A stretch of 64,000 nt of DNA. Source: Anisus vortex. Taxonomy: Eukaryota; Mollusca; Gastropoda; Planorbidae. The stretch lies in contig OX421506.1 in NCBI GenBank assembly GCA_949126835.1, positions 25,195,301-25,259,300 on the forward strand. Reading direction: 5' to 3'. Below the pieces are notes generated by a model, which worked only from the letters and a program-made list of their open reading frames with translations, was not told the origin of the DNA and did no database searches. Both the position numbers and the translations under genes were made by a program. Positions 22,853 through 35,130 of this stretch are shown piece by piece; position 1 is the first letter of the stretch, and each line of letters begins with the position of its first letter.

Positions 22853-25082
22853 TTTCATTTTTCGATTCTTAACGACCAATCAGGATCGCAGTCTGACGTC
22901 GTCTGCTGTTTCAAATGGGAGGCGGTCATCTTGACAAAAAAGAAAGAACTAGATCTAATTGTGTAGGTTGAAACCCAAACGCTGATTGGGTCTACAAAGA
23001 AAATATTGGTAAAATTGGTAATGTTTAATGCGAACGTCTTTATCTTAGATACACCTCTGCATTCGAACCTCCTCTACATTCATAGGAGAAATAAAGCCGC
23101 CATTTGACAAAGTCCACAACAAGGATGACAACAAGATAGGCTAATAGTTTTTCGTGAAATGAAACAAAAGTTGAGTGCAGTGTTAAGCATACGTGTCACC
23201 CCTGCTTTAAGATAACATATCCACAGGGTATAATTTTCCCTCCCCCTTCCTGTGTCAAAACTGTGTCTATTTCATCTGCTTAAATTTAACACACACAGCC
23301 CAAGATGTACTATACATCTTTTGCACTTATTCTAAATATAACGACATCTTAAGTTCCTATAATCATATATCTGAATATCTGTCCCCCCCCCCCCCAACGA
23401 CATTGTATGTGCCACGTAAATGAAAAAGCGTACAAAAAAAAAGACTACCAAAGTACGTTTAATGGCATAGACCGCTCATATTTCCTAGGGAATTTCGTAA
23501 TAGTTTTCCCAAGGAAAAATAAGCGTAGGCCTACCTTAAACAAGTATTCATTTTGTATGTGCCTCTTTTATTTGGAATAGGCTATATGTATTATTTATAA
23601 AGCTAAAATAAAAAAGCCCAATTAAGTGTCAGATATTAAATAGCATTTTACTTTTTACTAAGACTATGAAAATTATTTCGTATGAATGAGACAATACGTT
23701 TAAACAGCTTTTAAAACATGCTTCAGTGTTACATCATCATAGTTATGTGCAAACCAACTAATGTTCTGCTATTACACATCGAGCTACTTATTCATTTCTC
23801 TTGATATATAGATATATAATGTATATTTAAAGTTTAAATAAATAGATCTAGCCTTTAGTTACATAATTGTACTCCAGCTGTGTGAACAATTGAAAAGTAA
23901 AAAAGTTGAGTCACACAATGTTTATGTAATAGGGCCTAAACATTAGAATAAAATAGCTCCAAGATATGTATTAAATATTCTGCTTTAATCATTGTTTTAG
24001 TACTTAGAAACGATTTTATATTGAACACCTCTACTTACTGACTTCCCACCCATCAACCCTAATAGCGTCTGGGCAACCAACTATAAATCTTTATCCTAGG
24101 TCAATACAATTGTTCTAATTCTTCCCAGCATTTGTAAAATGTCGCGCGTCGCCAGCTGTTTATTTGCCGACCTCTTTTTTTTCTCTTTCTTTGTGGGCTC
24201 TGATGAATACATTTGTATTGCATACAAATTGGTTTAAATTTTCGTATGCTCTATTACGTTATATCTGTGACAGCTGCAGATTGGCATTTAGAAAAGTTTA
24301 GTTCAATAGAAATATAGAAAATCTAATAAAAAAGGTAACGTGTATCATGTATTAAAATCATTTAAGGCATAGGCATATAAAATGTGTAACTTCTTGTCAA
24401 CATTTCATCGATTAAATATAATGTGTACATATTTATTTAAAATATCGACACATTGCTGCTACAAAAAATCTTATTGGGAAGGTCACATTTTCGATTTACA
24501 CAAATTATTTTCAACGATACATTGTTGACTCGGGTGAATTGTTAATACATACATTTATTGACACCTAGAAATAGTTGCTAAAGACATATACCCGGTATTA
24601 AAACAGATTTTATAAACATAGGCCAATCATATAGCACTTTCATTTTCTTTCAATCATTACTAACAAGGTGTTTGAACTGTCGCAAAAATGTTACATAAAC
24701 AAACAAAGGAAAAATTGTTAACTTTTACATGATCTTTGCCATTATACAGTAACACATATAATATTTTTTTCTTGTTTGATATTTATCTAAACTTATTCTG
24801 ATCATAATGATTAAAATTTAAAATCTATAAAAACAAATATTTTAATAATTATTTTTTTTTTACGGTAAATATCTTAATTTCTTGAAAAACAACACGATTA
24901 TTTCAAACATTTTTACTGTGTTATATAATTATTATGTTTACATCATCTCAGTGGTAATATACTTTGTGAAAAATTATATAAAAATATCAAAAAACGTTTT
25001 GCATGAATTTATTAGCAAATAGGTCTAATGTATTATGTCTAATTGACACACATTTCGACATGGTTACTGGTTAAGCTAAAAT
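22853..25082. other. Intergenic, no gene recognised
   Basis: AT-rich DNA with homopolymer runs (a C-run at about 23383-23395). No ORF longer than random, no splice-supported exon and no recognisable repeat end was found. Confidence 0.5.
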
Positions 25083-25530
25083 AGTGTCCAGGACTGTGTG
25101 AGTCCTGGACATTAACGACTGAGCTAGAAAGGAAGATCAATGCCATGGAGATGAGATGCTCCAGAAATATTCACGGCATCTGCTATAAAGACCACACCGC
25201 CAATGAGCAAATACGAAAAACGGATACTCCAGGAAATTGGACAATACTTGAATACGACGACCTCCTGGTCACTGTCAATAAAAGGAAATTAGAATGGTAT
25301 GGCCATATAACTAGAACCAACGGGCTTGCCCATTCTGTAGGGCACCATGACAGGGGGAGAAAGAGGGGACGACAACGGAAACGATGGGAGGACAACATCA
25401 GGGAATGGACAGGTATAAAATTGTGCGACGCATTGAGAAAGGCTGACAGACGGGGGGAATAGAGAAGGCTGGTGTACATGTCATCTGTGGCGCCCCAACT
25501 GTCCAATAGACTTCGGGATATGTAGGGAAG
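25083..25530 (+). mobile_element. LINE C-terminal fragment (RTE/CFDP2-like)
   Basis: An open frame at about 25100-25462 reads ESWTL, EMRCSRNIHGICYKDH, KRKLEWYGHITRTNGLA, RKRGRQRKRWEDNIREWTG, then degrades after a stop in the WRRLV...RLRDM region. This is the standard C-terminus of endonuclease-reverse-transcriptase LINEs. It is truncated at the 5' side. A short perfect hairpin (10-bp arms gtccaggact, 5-nt loop) occurs at 25088-25112. Confidence 0.82.
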
Positions 25531-25615
25531 GTAGGAAATGGTATAGCTAGTAAGAGGGCATAAAATTATTGCTTAATTGATAGGTTGGCTTAAGGTATTT
25601 GGTAACAGTAATAGG

Positions 25616-27382
25616 CAGGCCCGGATTTCTGTCTAGGCCTACCAGGCCCGGGCCTAGGGGCCCAGCCAGCCTAGGGGCCCCGGTGGCGGAATATTTACAT
25701 TATCTCAAAAGCCTGGCTTGCCTTATCAAAAAGCTTTATCGAAAATATTTTTTACTACATTTTTCCAAAACAGGGCGCTCGTAATATAACTTACAGCCCT
25801 TCGCGAAACAAAGCTAGAGTTAGGCCTCTTCTTTTCCCCTCTCTCTCTCTCTCGTCTGCAGTATCCACGCTTAGCATTGCCAGGCCACGAGCAGTCGTGC
25901 TACCGACATTGAAAAATCACGACTTGGATATCGCCGACTGCCGGGGGGCAGTCTTACGACAATGCTAGCAATATGTCGGGCGTATATTTTGGTCTTCAAG
26001 CGAGAATAAAATAAGTGAACCCTCTGATAGATTTCGTTCCCTGTTCGGCTCACTCACTGAAGCTTGTTGGATCCTGTGCGGCCGAGTCTTGTCAAGCTGC
26101 TGTATCTTCGGTATTTTGCAGTTATTGTATAAATTCTAGTTTTTTTTTCGGCATCACCACACAGATGGGAAATTTCGCTGTCGAAACTGAAGTCAAATTC
26201 AACAGTCGTGAAGAGTCTTTCTCAGACGAGATGGTCTGCTCGAGCTGACGCCTGCCGAAGTCTATGTTGGTCCTGGGATGAGATCATGGCAGCTCTTCAG
26301 ATAATTGCCAATGATGCAAATGAAAAATCATCTACGCGCTCTGAGGCTTCAGGTCTTCTGAATTCATTAGACTCAATGGAAACTTGCTTTTTGTCACTTC
26401 TCTGGAATGACATCTTGGAAAGGTTCAACAAAGTAAGCAAATCTCTCCAATCTGTTAACATCGACCTGGGTACGATCTTTAAACTGTATCAGTCTTTGGT
26501 AACATACCTAGAACACTTAAGGAAACTTAATACCTTTGATCATTATAAGTCGAAAGTTATTGAAAAATCCGGTGAAAATAGCTATGCATATGACACGCAG
26601 AGGAAACGTAAGCGTTAAGTCCAGTTTGACGAAGAAAAAGGAAACGAGACGGAACTCTCTGGCAGGAACAGATTCAGAGTTACCATTTTTAACGTCATTA
26701 TAGACAGACTAATTACAGAACTACGGAGACGCGGAACTGCTTATGAGGAGTTAAGTAAAAAGTTTGACTTTCTTACGAAATTATATCGTTTGGAATCTAA
26801 AGACATCCGTGAAGGAAACAGAAACCTTATAACTTTTTATCCGGGAGATTTGGATAGGACTTTGGAAAACGAGTGTCTGCACCTGCAAGCTCTTTTGTCG
26901 CCGAATGATGAAGTTATGGAGATATCGTCCCTGAAGCTATACAAATACTTATCGGAAAAAGTCTTTTTGGACATTTATCCAAACGTAGGAATTGCACTCC
27001 GAATCCTGTTGTGTACACCAGCGTCAAACTTATCAACAGAACGGTTGTTTTCTGCGCTAAAGAGAGTAAAGAATTACACTTAAGATCTAACACAGTAAAT
27101 AGGCTCAATTCACTCTCTGTAATATACAGAGTCGTTCATTTGTTCTTTTGCACAGAAGACAGTTCGTCGTATATGATTCTATAAATTTTATAGAATAACG
27201 TAACTATAGTAACATAGGATGTATTATTCTGGTGTTTATTAAAGTCATTAAAGTCGATTAAAAATTATATGTTATGTACTAGTGCAATTAATTTGCTAAA
27301 TTTCCAAAATAACTTTGAGATGGTGGGGGGGGGGCTAAATGTCAAGTGCCTAGGGGCCCTGGGGTCTCTAAATCCGGGCCTG
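25616..27382 (+). mobile_element. Internally deleted hAT element with perfect 8-bp TSD
   Basis: The left end CAGGCCCGGATTTCTG and the right end, read in reverse, CAGGCCCGGATTTAGAG form the TIRs, with a shared CCTAGGGGCCC subterminal block. Flanking gtaatagg at 25608-25615 and 27383-27390 is a perfect 8-bp target duplication. The interior holds only the C-terminal half of a hAT transposase. Confidence 0.95.
26015..27083 (+). pseudogene. C-terminal half of hAT transposase
   Basis: The frame at 26015-26248 gives FVPCSAHSLKLVGSCAAESC, the ZMYM1-type RNase-H-fold middle block. 26208-26618 follows in another frame with SLSQTRWSARADA. 26790-27083 holds the dimerisation region (ILLCTPASNLSTERLFSALKRVKN). 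The N-terminal zinc finger and the start of DUF4371 are absent, matching the short length of the element, and frameshifts separate the remaining blocks. Probably mobilised in trans, if at all. Confidence 0.85.
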
Positions 27383-27390
27383 GTAATAGG

Positions 27391-27704
27391 GCATTATTAA
27401 ATCTAAAATACTATAATTAGTATGTTTTGCAACTTCCAATAGATGAGTTTATAGAACGAATATATAAAACAAAAAGGCCAAAGAAAACCATTGTTGGTCA
27501 TAAATGTAAACTTGAATTTTATTAAACAATTATTTTCAATTTATATCACACCTGCGGTTTTGTGGCCTGGAAAAAAAGAGCATGTCCATAAAAAACTAGT
27601 TGAAAAAGATTTTAAAAGCTAATCTAATAAATTACATTTCGTTTTCTCAAGCATTTACTGTAAATATTCACTGTCAATGGGCAATGGATTCTAGATCTAT
27701 AGAC
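27391..27704. other. Downstream flank of GIMAP gene 2
   Basis: AT-rich DNA below the GIMAP stop codon at 27705. It presumably includes the 3' untranslated region of that minus-strand gene. No other feature is seen. Confidence 0.4.
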
Positions 27705-30099
27705 TTATATAAATGACCATGGTTTATTAATACTTGTGTAATAATCACAACTCAATATACTATGAATATTAAAGAAATCAGCCAAAAACTGTGTTAAATT
27801 TTTCGAAATAGCATCTTTGTTAAAGAGAATTAAAAGTGATACAATTGCTGTCGACAGCACTTTATAAAAGCTGCATTTCTTTTTAATCTCTGCTAAGTAC
27901 CAAAAGAATAAGTTTTTCTTGGGTGGATTTTTTTTGCAAATGTTTGGGACAACTCTTTTGTCTTTAGGTATCAACATTTGGCGACTGAAGTCAGCCTTAT
28001 TAAAATCTAACATTCGGTATGGAACAAAATTATTACAGTTGACTAGCTCGATTATTTGCTTCAGTAAATTTCCCAACTGTTCTTCCTGAAACCCTTGATC
28101 TCTGATTTTGTTGTCGAAGAGAACAATTCTGTAGTTCACGTCCAAAAACAACTTGTTTATATCGCCCGTTTGCTCTTTGCACCAATCGAGAAAATGGCGT
28201 TCGTTCTCGTCATTGTACAAAGTAAACAAATCACCATATGTAAATATGATAATAACCCATTTCTCGAATACTTCTTCACCTAACATTAGCTTGATGGCCT
28301 CCACGGCATCTTTCTCCTGTTTCGTAAATCTCACGCCAAATTTCAAAACAAACAAAAACGCTACAACGCCACAAGATGGATAATGTTTCTCAATCTCATT
28401 AGTTAGAGTGTTGTATATGTCAACAACATTTGTGTGACTGGTACTATCTTTTGAACCTATAAGTTTTTCTTTTGTGTCTTTAGTAACATCTATTGCGTCT
28501 ACAGTATTATCTTTTGTATATGTAGCACTATCTGTCGGGGTTTTTGCTTGCACGGCGTGAAGGTCGCTTTCACTAAGTTCTATACTCTTTTCAAGTTTCT
28601 GCAATACAACTTCTATAGGAACCTGCAAATCTTCAGAAAGGTCTCCTACAGACTCACATTCAACAACCTTCAATGGTATATTCCGGCGTTTCGTTGCATT
28701 TTCAATGGACCTCACAATGGAGCTTTTGCCGTTTCCATCTCTGCCGATTACAAGCAAATTTATAAGACATTTCACTTCTTCAACCTGTTAAAATTAGACA
28801 CAAGGCAAATGATTACAAATTAAATAAAGGCATACATGTTTGCATATCTCTGTTAAAACTAACTTTTCTTACTGGTTTTCTTTTTTTAAATAACAAAGCA
28901 AATAAGTTACGTTGTTAATGCTTGCCCAAAAAATTTCTATTTTGGAATATTTGAAACAATGATAAACCTATAGATGAATGTTGATATCATACTTTTTTCT
29001 ATAACGTTAATCGTTTGTAATAATCCGATTTAATCTCATTTTATCGGTTTTTGTTCTTCATACTGATTGTGCCCCAATTTTTTTAGTGATTACAAAAATT
29101 GGTGCAAGCGAAAATGGCTTCAAATGTTAAAAAAATACAACAATTGAAAGCCATTTTATGATTCGTTTTATGCGATCCGAACATAGTTATTCAAAACCAT
29201 TTGCCACATAATCAATAAAATAATAGACTACAATATAAAGATTACTTTCCATTAAACCGATATCCCTTTCAAAAGCAGTATTGCGCTTTTGAAACTAATG
29301 ATTGCGATTAATTACATGTACTATAATAAAATATATTTTTCCCTACCACTACGTCCCACCCATCTGTAGTCAATCACTCACAACACATGGAATTAACCTC
29401 TCCCCTTCAGTCTCGCCAACTGAAGAAAGCAGTGAAGAGGATTTAAAACAAACCCTTTTACGACGTAAAGACAATCGAATAACATGAATAATATTTACTA
29501 TTAATTTGAAGACAATTACAAGAGGATTGAGCTCAGATATAGCAATTAGTATTCGCATTAGGCACGAGCCGCAAGTAATATATTAAGTCAAATTTAAGGG
29601 TCCCGTGATTCGTGAATAGAAATCAAGTGAGCAAAAAGCAAAGTAACATCTATAATAGCACAGTATATTGGACCAAGATTGGCCCAATATTCAGCCAATA
29701 TTTCATGTTTGAGCCAATTTTGGTCAAATATGAATATGGTGTTATGTTAAGGAAAATTTAAATTCAACTATTTTCACTTATATACTTATATTAGATGCGA
29801 TATTTTTAACATCAGACAACAGTTTTTACTAAGCCTCTAGGTCTCTAGGTTATTTATAACAAGTTTTAAAGTAGGCCACAATATTGTGTGACACTTCGTA
29901 TTTATGATACATAGGCCCTAATAGAAGTTGCTTTTTAAAGGCAAACATCAATAATTGGTTGATTAAGATAACTGAACGCGTTAAAAATATAATATGATCT
30001 TAACATAGTCAAACCAATAGGTCCTACTATATACTAGCCTATATACACATGGATAAAGTGAGTAAAGTAAGTAGGGCCTACCTTTACTGGTGTCGACAT
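27705..30099 (-). CDS. Divergent AIG1/GIMAP GTPase with insert after G3 and C-terminal membrane segment
   Basis: Exon 2 is 28784-27705 after a TTTTAACAG acceptor. A six-codon exon 1 (MSTPVK) at 30099-30082 with donor G|GTAGG joins in frame, giving 365 residues. The frame's apparent start in exon 2 is not an ATG, which supports the splice. The P-loop is GRDGNGKSS. The G3 region reads VVECESVGD, so the usual DxxG is not preserved. About 75 polar residues rich in Thr, Asp and Lys follow, an insertion not seen in the other copies. AIG1 blocks resume with VLKFGVRFTKQEKDAVE, TYGD in the G4 position and YRIVLFDNKIRDQ. Around residue 310 a hydrophobic stretch (VLSTAIVSLLILF) may anchor the protein in a membrane. 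GTP binding or hydrolysis may be altered; this is inference. The 1.3-kb intron (28785-30081) has no recognised element. Confidence 0.87.
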
Positions 30100-30639
30100 G
30101 ATAGCACGGTCGATAGCACACAGACAACAGCTTAACTATCCTAGCTTGTAATAAATATGTTACGTTTAATTCCTAACATTCATTTATATCACTGATACAC
30201 ATTGGACACTAAATGTGAACGGCAATTATTATAAGAGGCTATGCTAAGTGAAAATACGTAAAGCAGACTATGCTAACGGCGTACAACATTTCCTTTGAAA
30301 ACGTAACCTACCATTTTCCTAGAAAAAGAAAAATAGCACGGCTGTTGGTTGACCTAGTTTCTGTGGACACGTTAGTAACGTGTTCAATCGCAACTTGAAT
30401 GTGATAAGCAAACATTTGACTTTGACAATCTGGAAAGTCAAAATTTAAAGATATCGTCTACAGTTTCATAGCGGCAAAACATCATGACCTTAAAAAAAAC
30501 CTGTACATTTTATGCCTAACTATAAAGCTGTTTTTTTTATTATTTCTTTGTTTTTTATCTGTATATCTGTTATTCTAATGAACCGGTAGGCCTATCCACG
30601 TTAGCATTTTTGTTAAATTATATTTTTTATAATGAGAGT
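30100..30639. other. Upstream region of GIMAP gene 2
   Basis: AT-rich DNA that should contain the minus-strand promoter and 5' leader of the gene starting at 30099. No distinctive core promoter motif or other gene is seen. Confidence 0.4.
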
Positions 30640-30790
30640 GGTGGCACCCGAGCATGGAATGGGTTACCTGAACAAACCAGAAAACCAATAATTTAACATC
30701 ATTTAATACACTAATCAAAATACAAGATTATAAACAAACCACGTCTATATATTAGGAGCGTCCGAAACGTGTAAGATAAAATTTAACACT
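30640..30790 (+). mobile_element. LINE 3' end fragment (Jockey/CR1-like)
   Basis: It encodes relics of AWNGLPEQTRK and ends with 'ggagcgtccgaaacgtgtaagataaaat', like the 3' end of the LINE at 53507-54589 with its GATAA-type tail. Degenerate. Confidence 0.75.
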
Positions 30791-32189
30791 GCATGACATG
30801 GCCGATGCTTTAATATGTATGGTACAATATACACATGATTTCAAAGTCAATAGATTAATATGTAAGCATCTCATTGTTTTTTGTAGCCTCTTTTTTTTTT
30901 ATCCAAACCGATAAAGCACATTGCTAGTTCTATAATATGTCTGACGGACAACATTAATTAGGAATATATTAGCATATGCATCATCTGTATGGGACCCATC
31001 AACTAAAGAAAACATGTTAAAAAATTGAATAAATTGAGAAAAGAGCTGCAAGGTATATTACTAGATCTAGTGAATATCACAACTGACAAGAGTAACACCA
31101 ATAATTCAACCAATAAACCTAGAAGCACTAGAGCGAGGTTCTCAACCATTTTCGGCACACCGCCCCCTTTTAGATATTTTTTCCGCTCACTCCCCCCCCC
31201 CCCTCCCAACTTTTTTTTAGCAGCCACATCCCACCCCTCTTGAAGTTGAAGGATCAATATAGTTTACGCAATTTTGTTAGGCCGACTAGATGTGAGTGCC
31301 TATTTGTTATCTTAAAAAAAAACTGAAAATGAAACATGTTGTAAGAATTAATAGATGAACAAATTACATAAACAAGAGTCTTTAAAAAAAATCAATATTA
31401 ATGTGAATCTTTTGCCCGGTGTGTTGCTAGTAGCTTGTCTATATTTGTTTCAATTTCGGTTGCAAAAGCCTTAGATCTCAACGCTTCACTATTTGCATCT
31501 TGTTTTTTTGTTGTTGTTTTTTTTTTTTTTACAACAAAATGGTATTATCATAAAATCCACTTTCCACAAAAAGAGATTGACAAGAATGCATTACAAAATT
31601 TTTGCTCAAACTCACAGACCTAGAGAAACTGATTGATTTGCTTTTCAAAAACTCGAGCACCGAAACAAAGTATCACACATTATATTTAAACAGTCATCTT
31701 TTGCTAACTAACGCACCTCTGTGTGCAGTAGCCATTGCTTGAAGTCCTCGTCAATGAACAATATTTATTTTGCAATCTAGTACATGAGTACAATAAAGCA
31801 TAGTCGAAGACAAAACAAGAAAATTATAACATTGGCAAACAATATAAAATGTTATCGAGACAAAAATAGTAATACAGATATTAATAATAATAATAAATTA
31901 AAGGTATCAATTCAAAGCTGTCTAAAAAAATCATTTAATGCAATACCTATTTGTGAACTGCTGTAATAGTGTAGTGATCGCTACAGACCATAACCAAGAC
32001 TTTTGGTGTGTTTGTGGGGGGTGGGGGGGGGGGGGTCTATCCCACTGATCTATAAAAAGAATGGATTGCGCCTTCTTAATAAATTGGTTTGAACAAAGTG
32101 AAGACAGGGAAATCTAATCATTGCCACCCCACTTATCGATATAAACAAAATCGTGTTTAAAATTTACTGCGCCACTAATCTATAAATAG

Positions 32190-35130
32190 ATCGAACGGAA
32201 TCTATGTTGCTGCCATTTTACACAATATGCATATGAATTGTTGCTGTCAAGCTTCTGACTTTTTATCAATAATATAAAACTAACAATAATACTATCAAAA
32301 GGAAAAAAATAAAACAAATACCAAGCAATAAAAAAGTTAATAATAAAAAAAGTAGACAGCAATATTGCGCAGTACGGGAAAACCCGGTCCCAAAACATAC
32401 TAAATGTGAAAGCATTTAAAAGGGACATAATTCGGAAATGGCGCCCGTTTAGTAACCTTTGCATACGGTGATTAGTAATAGGTCTAAAGTTATTTAAAAA
32501 ATAAATTAACGAATTAAGCAATATTATTGATAAAATAAGCATTTCTTTTGGAGGACGTTTCCGATTTATACATTTAACTTTTAACCCGATTAGTCAAACG
32601 GCTTAGGAGAATATAGAGCATAAACAAACATCTAAATAAATTAACAAACTCGCGGTAATTATATATATGGATCAGTGACAGTAGAAACAAAATCACTGAG
32701 CTATATATACATAGAGTGCTCAAGCAATTAAAAAAGAGAAGAAAAAATGGGAGAAAATGCGGACTTTTTAATATAGATAGATGCACTGTAGACTGACCTA
32801 TATATACATAAAATTACTTAAAATTTAAAAACTTTTTGTAATTGCGTCATTGTAATTTGATAAAAATGAACTATTTTATATAGACTCTATATACTCTCTT
32901 ATACTAGAGAGTTGTGTTAACTTTAATAAGTACCGGATTCATTTATGTGTCAAGTCAAAAGATGAAATGGTTGATCATTTGTCTGAATAATTCTTTGAAT
33001 ACCACATACGCTTATATATGTTAACTGAGTAAGTAATTTTAATGTATATAATAGTATAATATATGTATTATTTAGACGGTAATTTATATATAGTTCAGTC
33101 TACGGTGCACCAATCTATATTAAAAAGTCCGCATTTTCTCCTACAATTTACTTCATTTGAGCACTCCATATAGTAGAGCTCAGTGGACAAAATGACAAAA
33201 TTTCCTCAAGGATATTACTTCCGAGCCTAATCCATTCTTTTTATAGATCAGTGGTCTATATCCTTATGTTAAAGAATATATTAAGATAGTACTCACAGTG
33301 GAGTTTTCTCATCAAAGCCAAGACTTTCAAATTGATGGACTAACTGGTTTGATTTTACTACAACTTTCTTAGATGTAGATCATTTTTTAAATGGAGAAAT
33401 ATTGGCGATTTTAAAATAAAGCAAGTTGAATTTTAAACATTTGAAAAATGGGCATCCAAATGTCCCCATTTGTTGAAATAAATCTGGAAGGTGAAACAGA
33501 TTTTATCACACATCAAAGCTGTTTTAAGCATACAAAGATGTCACCTACACTTGCCCGCTCATTGATTGATACGGTCTAATTAAATTTCATAGAGTTTGCA
33601 TGCTCATCTTCTTTAATTAAGCATAAATATAATGAATTCTAAAAACAAATTTATTTGTATTATTAATTTTGACAAATAAGAGACTTATTTAATAGCACTA
33701 TATTATGTAATTTCTGTGATTATCAATGTTTAAAATATAAACTCCTTAGACAAACAATTGATGCAGGAATGTCTATTTGCAACTGTTTAACGTAAATTAT
33801 TTTAATCCTCTAATAATAAAATATTGTTATGAATACCATAATGTTGAATTTATATAAAGAAATAATAATTAGTCAGTAATATCTGTTATATAACTTGTTT
33901 GGAATCACTATTGAATAAATGTTGAAACAATTTTTTAATTAAAGGGAGGTAATTAACTCGTTTCATTTGAGCTAATATGTCTAATACTAGTGGTTATGCC
34001 CGTCAAAATGACGGAGAAAAGAATGACTGTTTTGTTAAGAGAAAAAGAAAAAGGACTATTACAACAAAAACTGGACTGATAACGTTTCTTTTCGGTATTT
34101 AGTTTTAATTCTTTTTACTTGCTTCTGGTCGCCCTGACCCTGGCATATGCATAAGAATTGTTGCTGTCAAGCTTCGGGTATTAAAACGTAGCGAACAGTT
34201 GTGTTGACTTGACTTGTTAATTAATAATATTAAATTAACAATGATAAACTACCTAAAAGAAAAAAAAACAACAACAACACAATAAAATGGTAAATAAAAA
34301 ATTAGAAAATAATATTTCAATACAATAAAAACTAAAGTGAGAACGATGTTTTTCGGTATTTAATTTTTGTTCGTGTTTATTGTAGCCCTATTAATAAAAC
34401 AGTGTTGAGAATGTTTCTTTCGGTATTTAGTTCTGGTTATTTCATATTGTGTCCGGTCGCCTTGACACTGGCTATGCATACACATTGTTGCTGTTAAGCT
34501 TCTGGTATTTAAAAGTAATCATTTATAACTTGTCCTTTACAATTCGTATAATTAAATTTATAGAGTGAATAAAGTCGCCTATAAAAGGATGTTCTCAATA
34601 GCGACTTGAATCCATTAAATAATTAAAACATTTGGTTACTTTTACTTAATAGGATAATGCAAACATCTTTAATGAAAAAATAAATAATTTGATAGACATT
34701 ACATCATAAGCTAGTATTTTTTTAAAGTAGGCCTACACCAATTAAACCCTCCAAGCCAAATTGCGGTTCGTAACTTTTAAAAAAGGTCTCGCCACATTAG
34801 AAAAACAACAGCAGTGGGAAAACCCGATAAGACCCTCGTGTTATCGTAAATATCGCGTTCAACATAGCAACGGAAATGACCATTTGTTATGTAGAGTTAT
34901 ATTTATTTGCTTAGTTGGCTCTAACATTTTGGATTTTTTTTATCAACACATTTATGATTATAAGTCATAAAATACAATTCTCTATTGAAGAACGTTTCCA
35001 ATTTATACATTTAATTTTTGGCCCTATTAGTCAAACGGCTTAGGCACCTATAGGGCACAAACATATATATAAATATATAAATATATAAACAAACAAACTC
35101 ACCGTAATTATATATATTGATTTTTTTTTC
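32190..35130. repeat. Direct duplications inside the 4.6-kb hAT
   Basis: The phrase 'attgttgctgtcaagctt' and its surroundings occur at about 32232, 34160 and (slightly changed) 34485. The block 'acgtttccgatttatacatttaa...agtcaaacggcttagg' at about 32555-32670 recurs at 34985-35120. The element therefore grew by internal duplication. Confidence 0.75.
32690..33190. repeat. Long inverted repeat (possible nested MITE)
   Basis: Arms of about 100 bases at 32690-32805 and 33085-33190 are reverse complements with modest divergence. They share CACTGAGCT, GAGTGCTC, GCGGACTTTTTAATATAGAT and GTAGACTGA. About 280 bases lie between them. No target duplication could be fixed. Confidence 0.75.

Noticed and set aside
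25088..25112. Perfect hairpin as a terminator or regulatory site
   Set aside because: It lies at the truncated edge of a dead LINE fragment in a eukaryotic genome; chance or TE-derived.
29302..29487. Ser/Glu-rich open frame (SPSVSPTEESSEEDL) as an exon
   Set aside because: It lies in the GIMAP gene 2 intron, on the opposite strand, without convincing splice sites or a partner exon.
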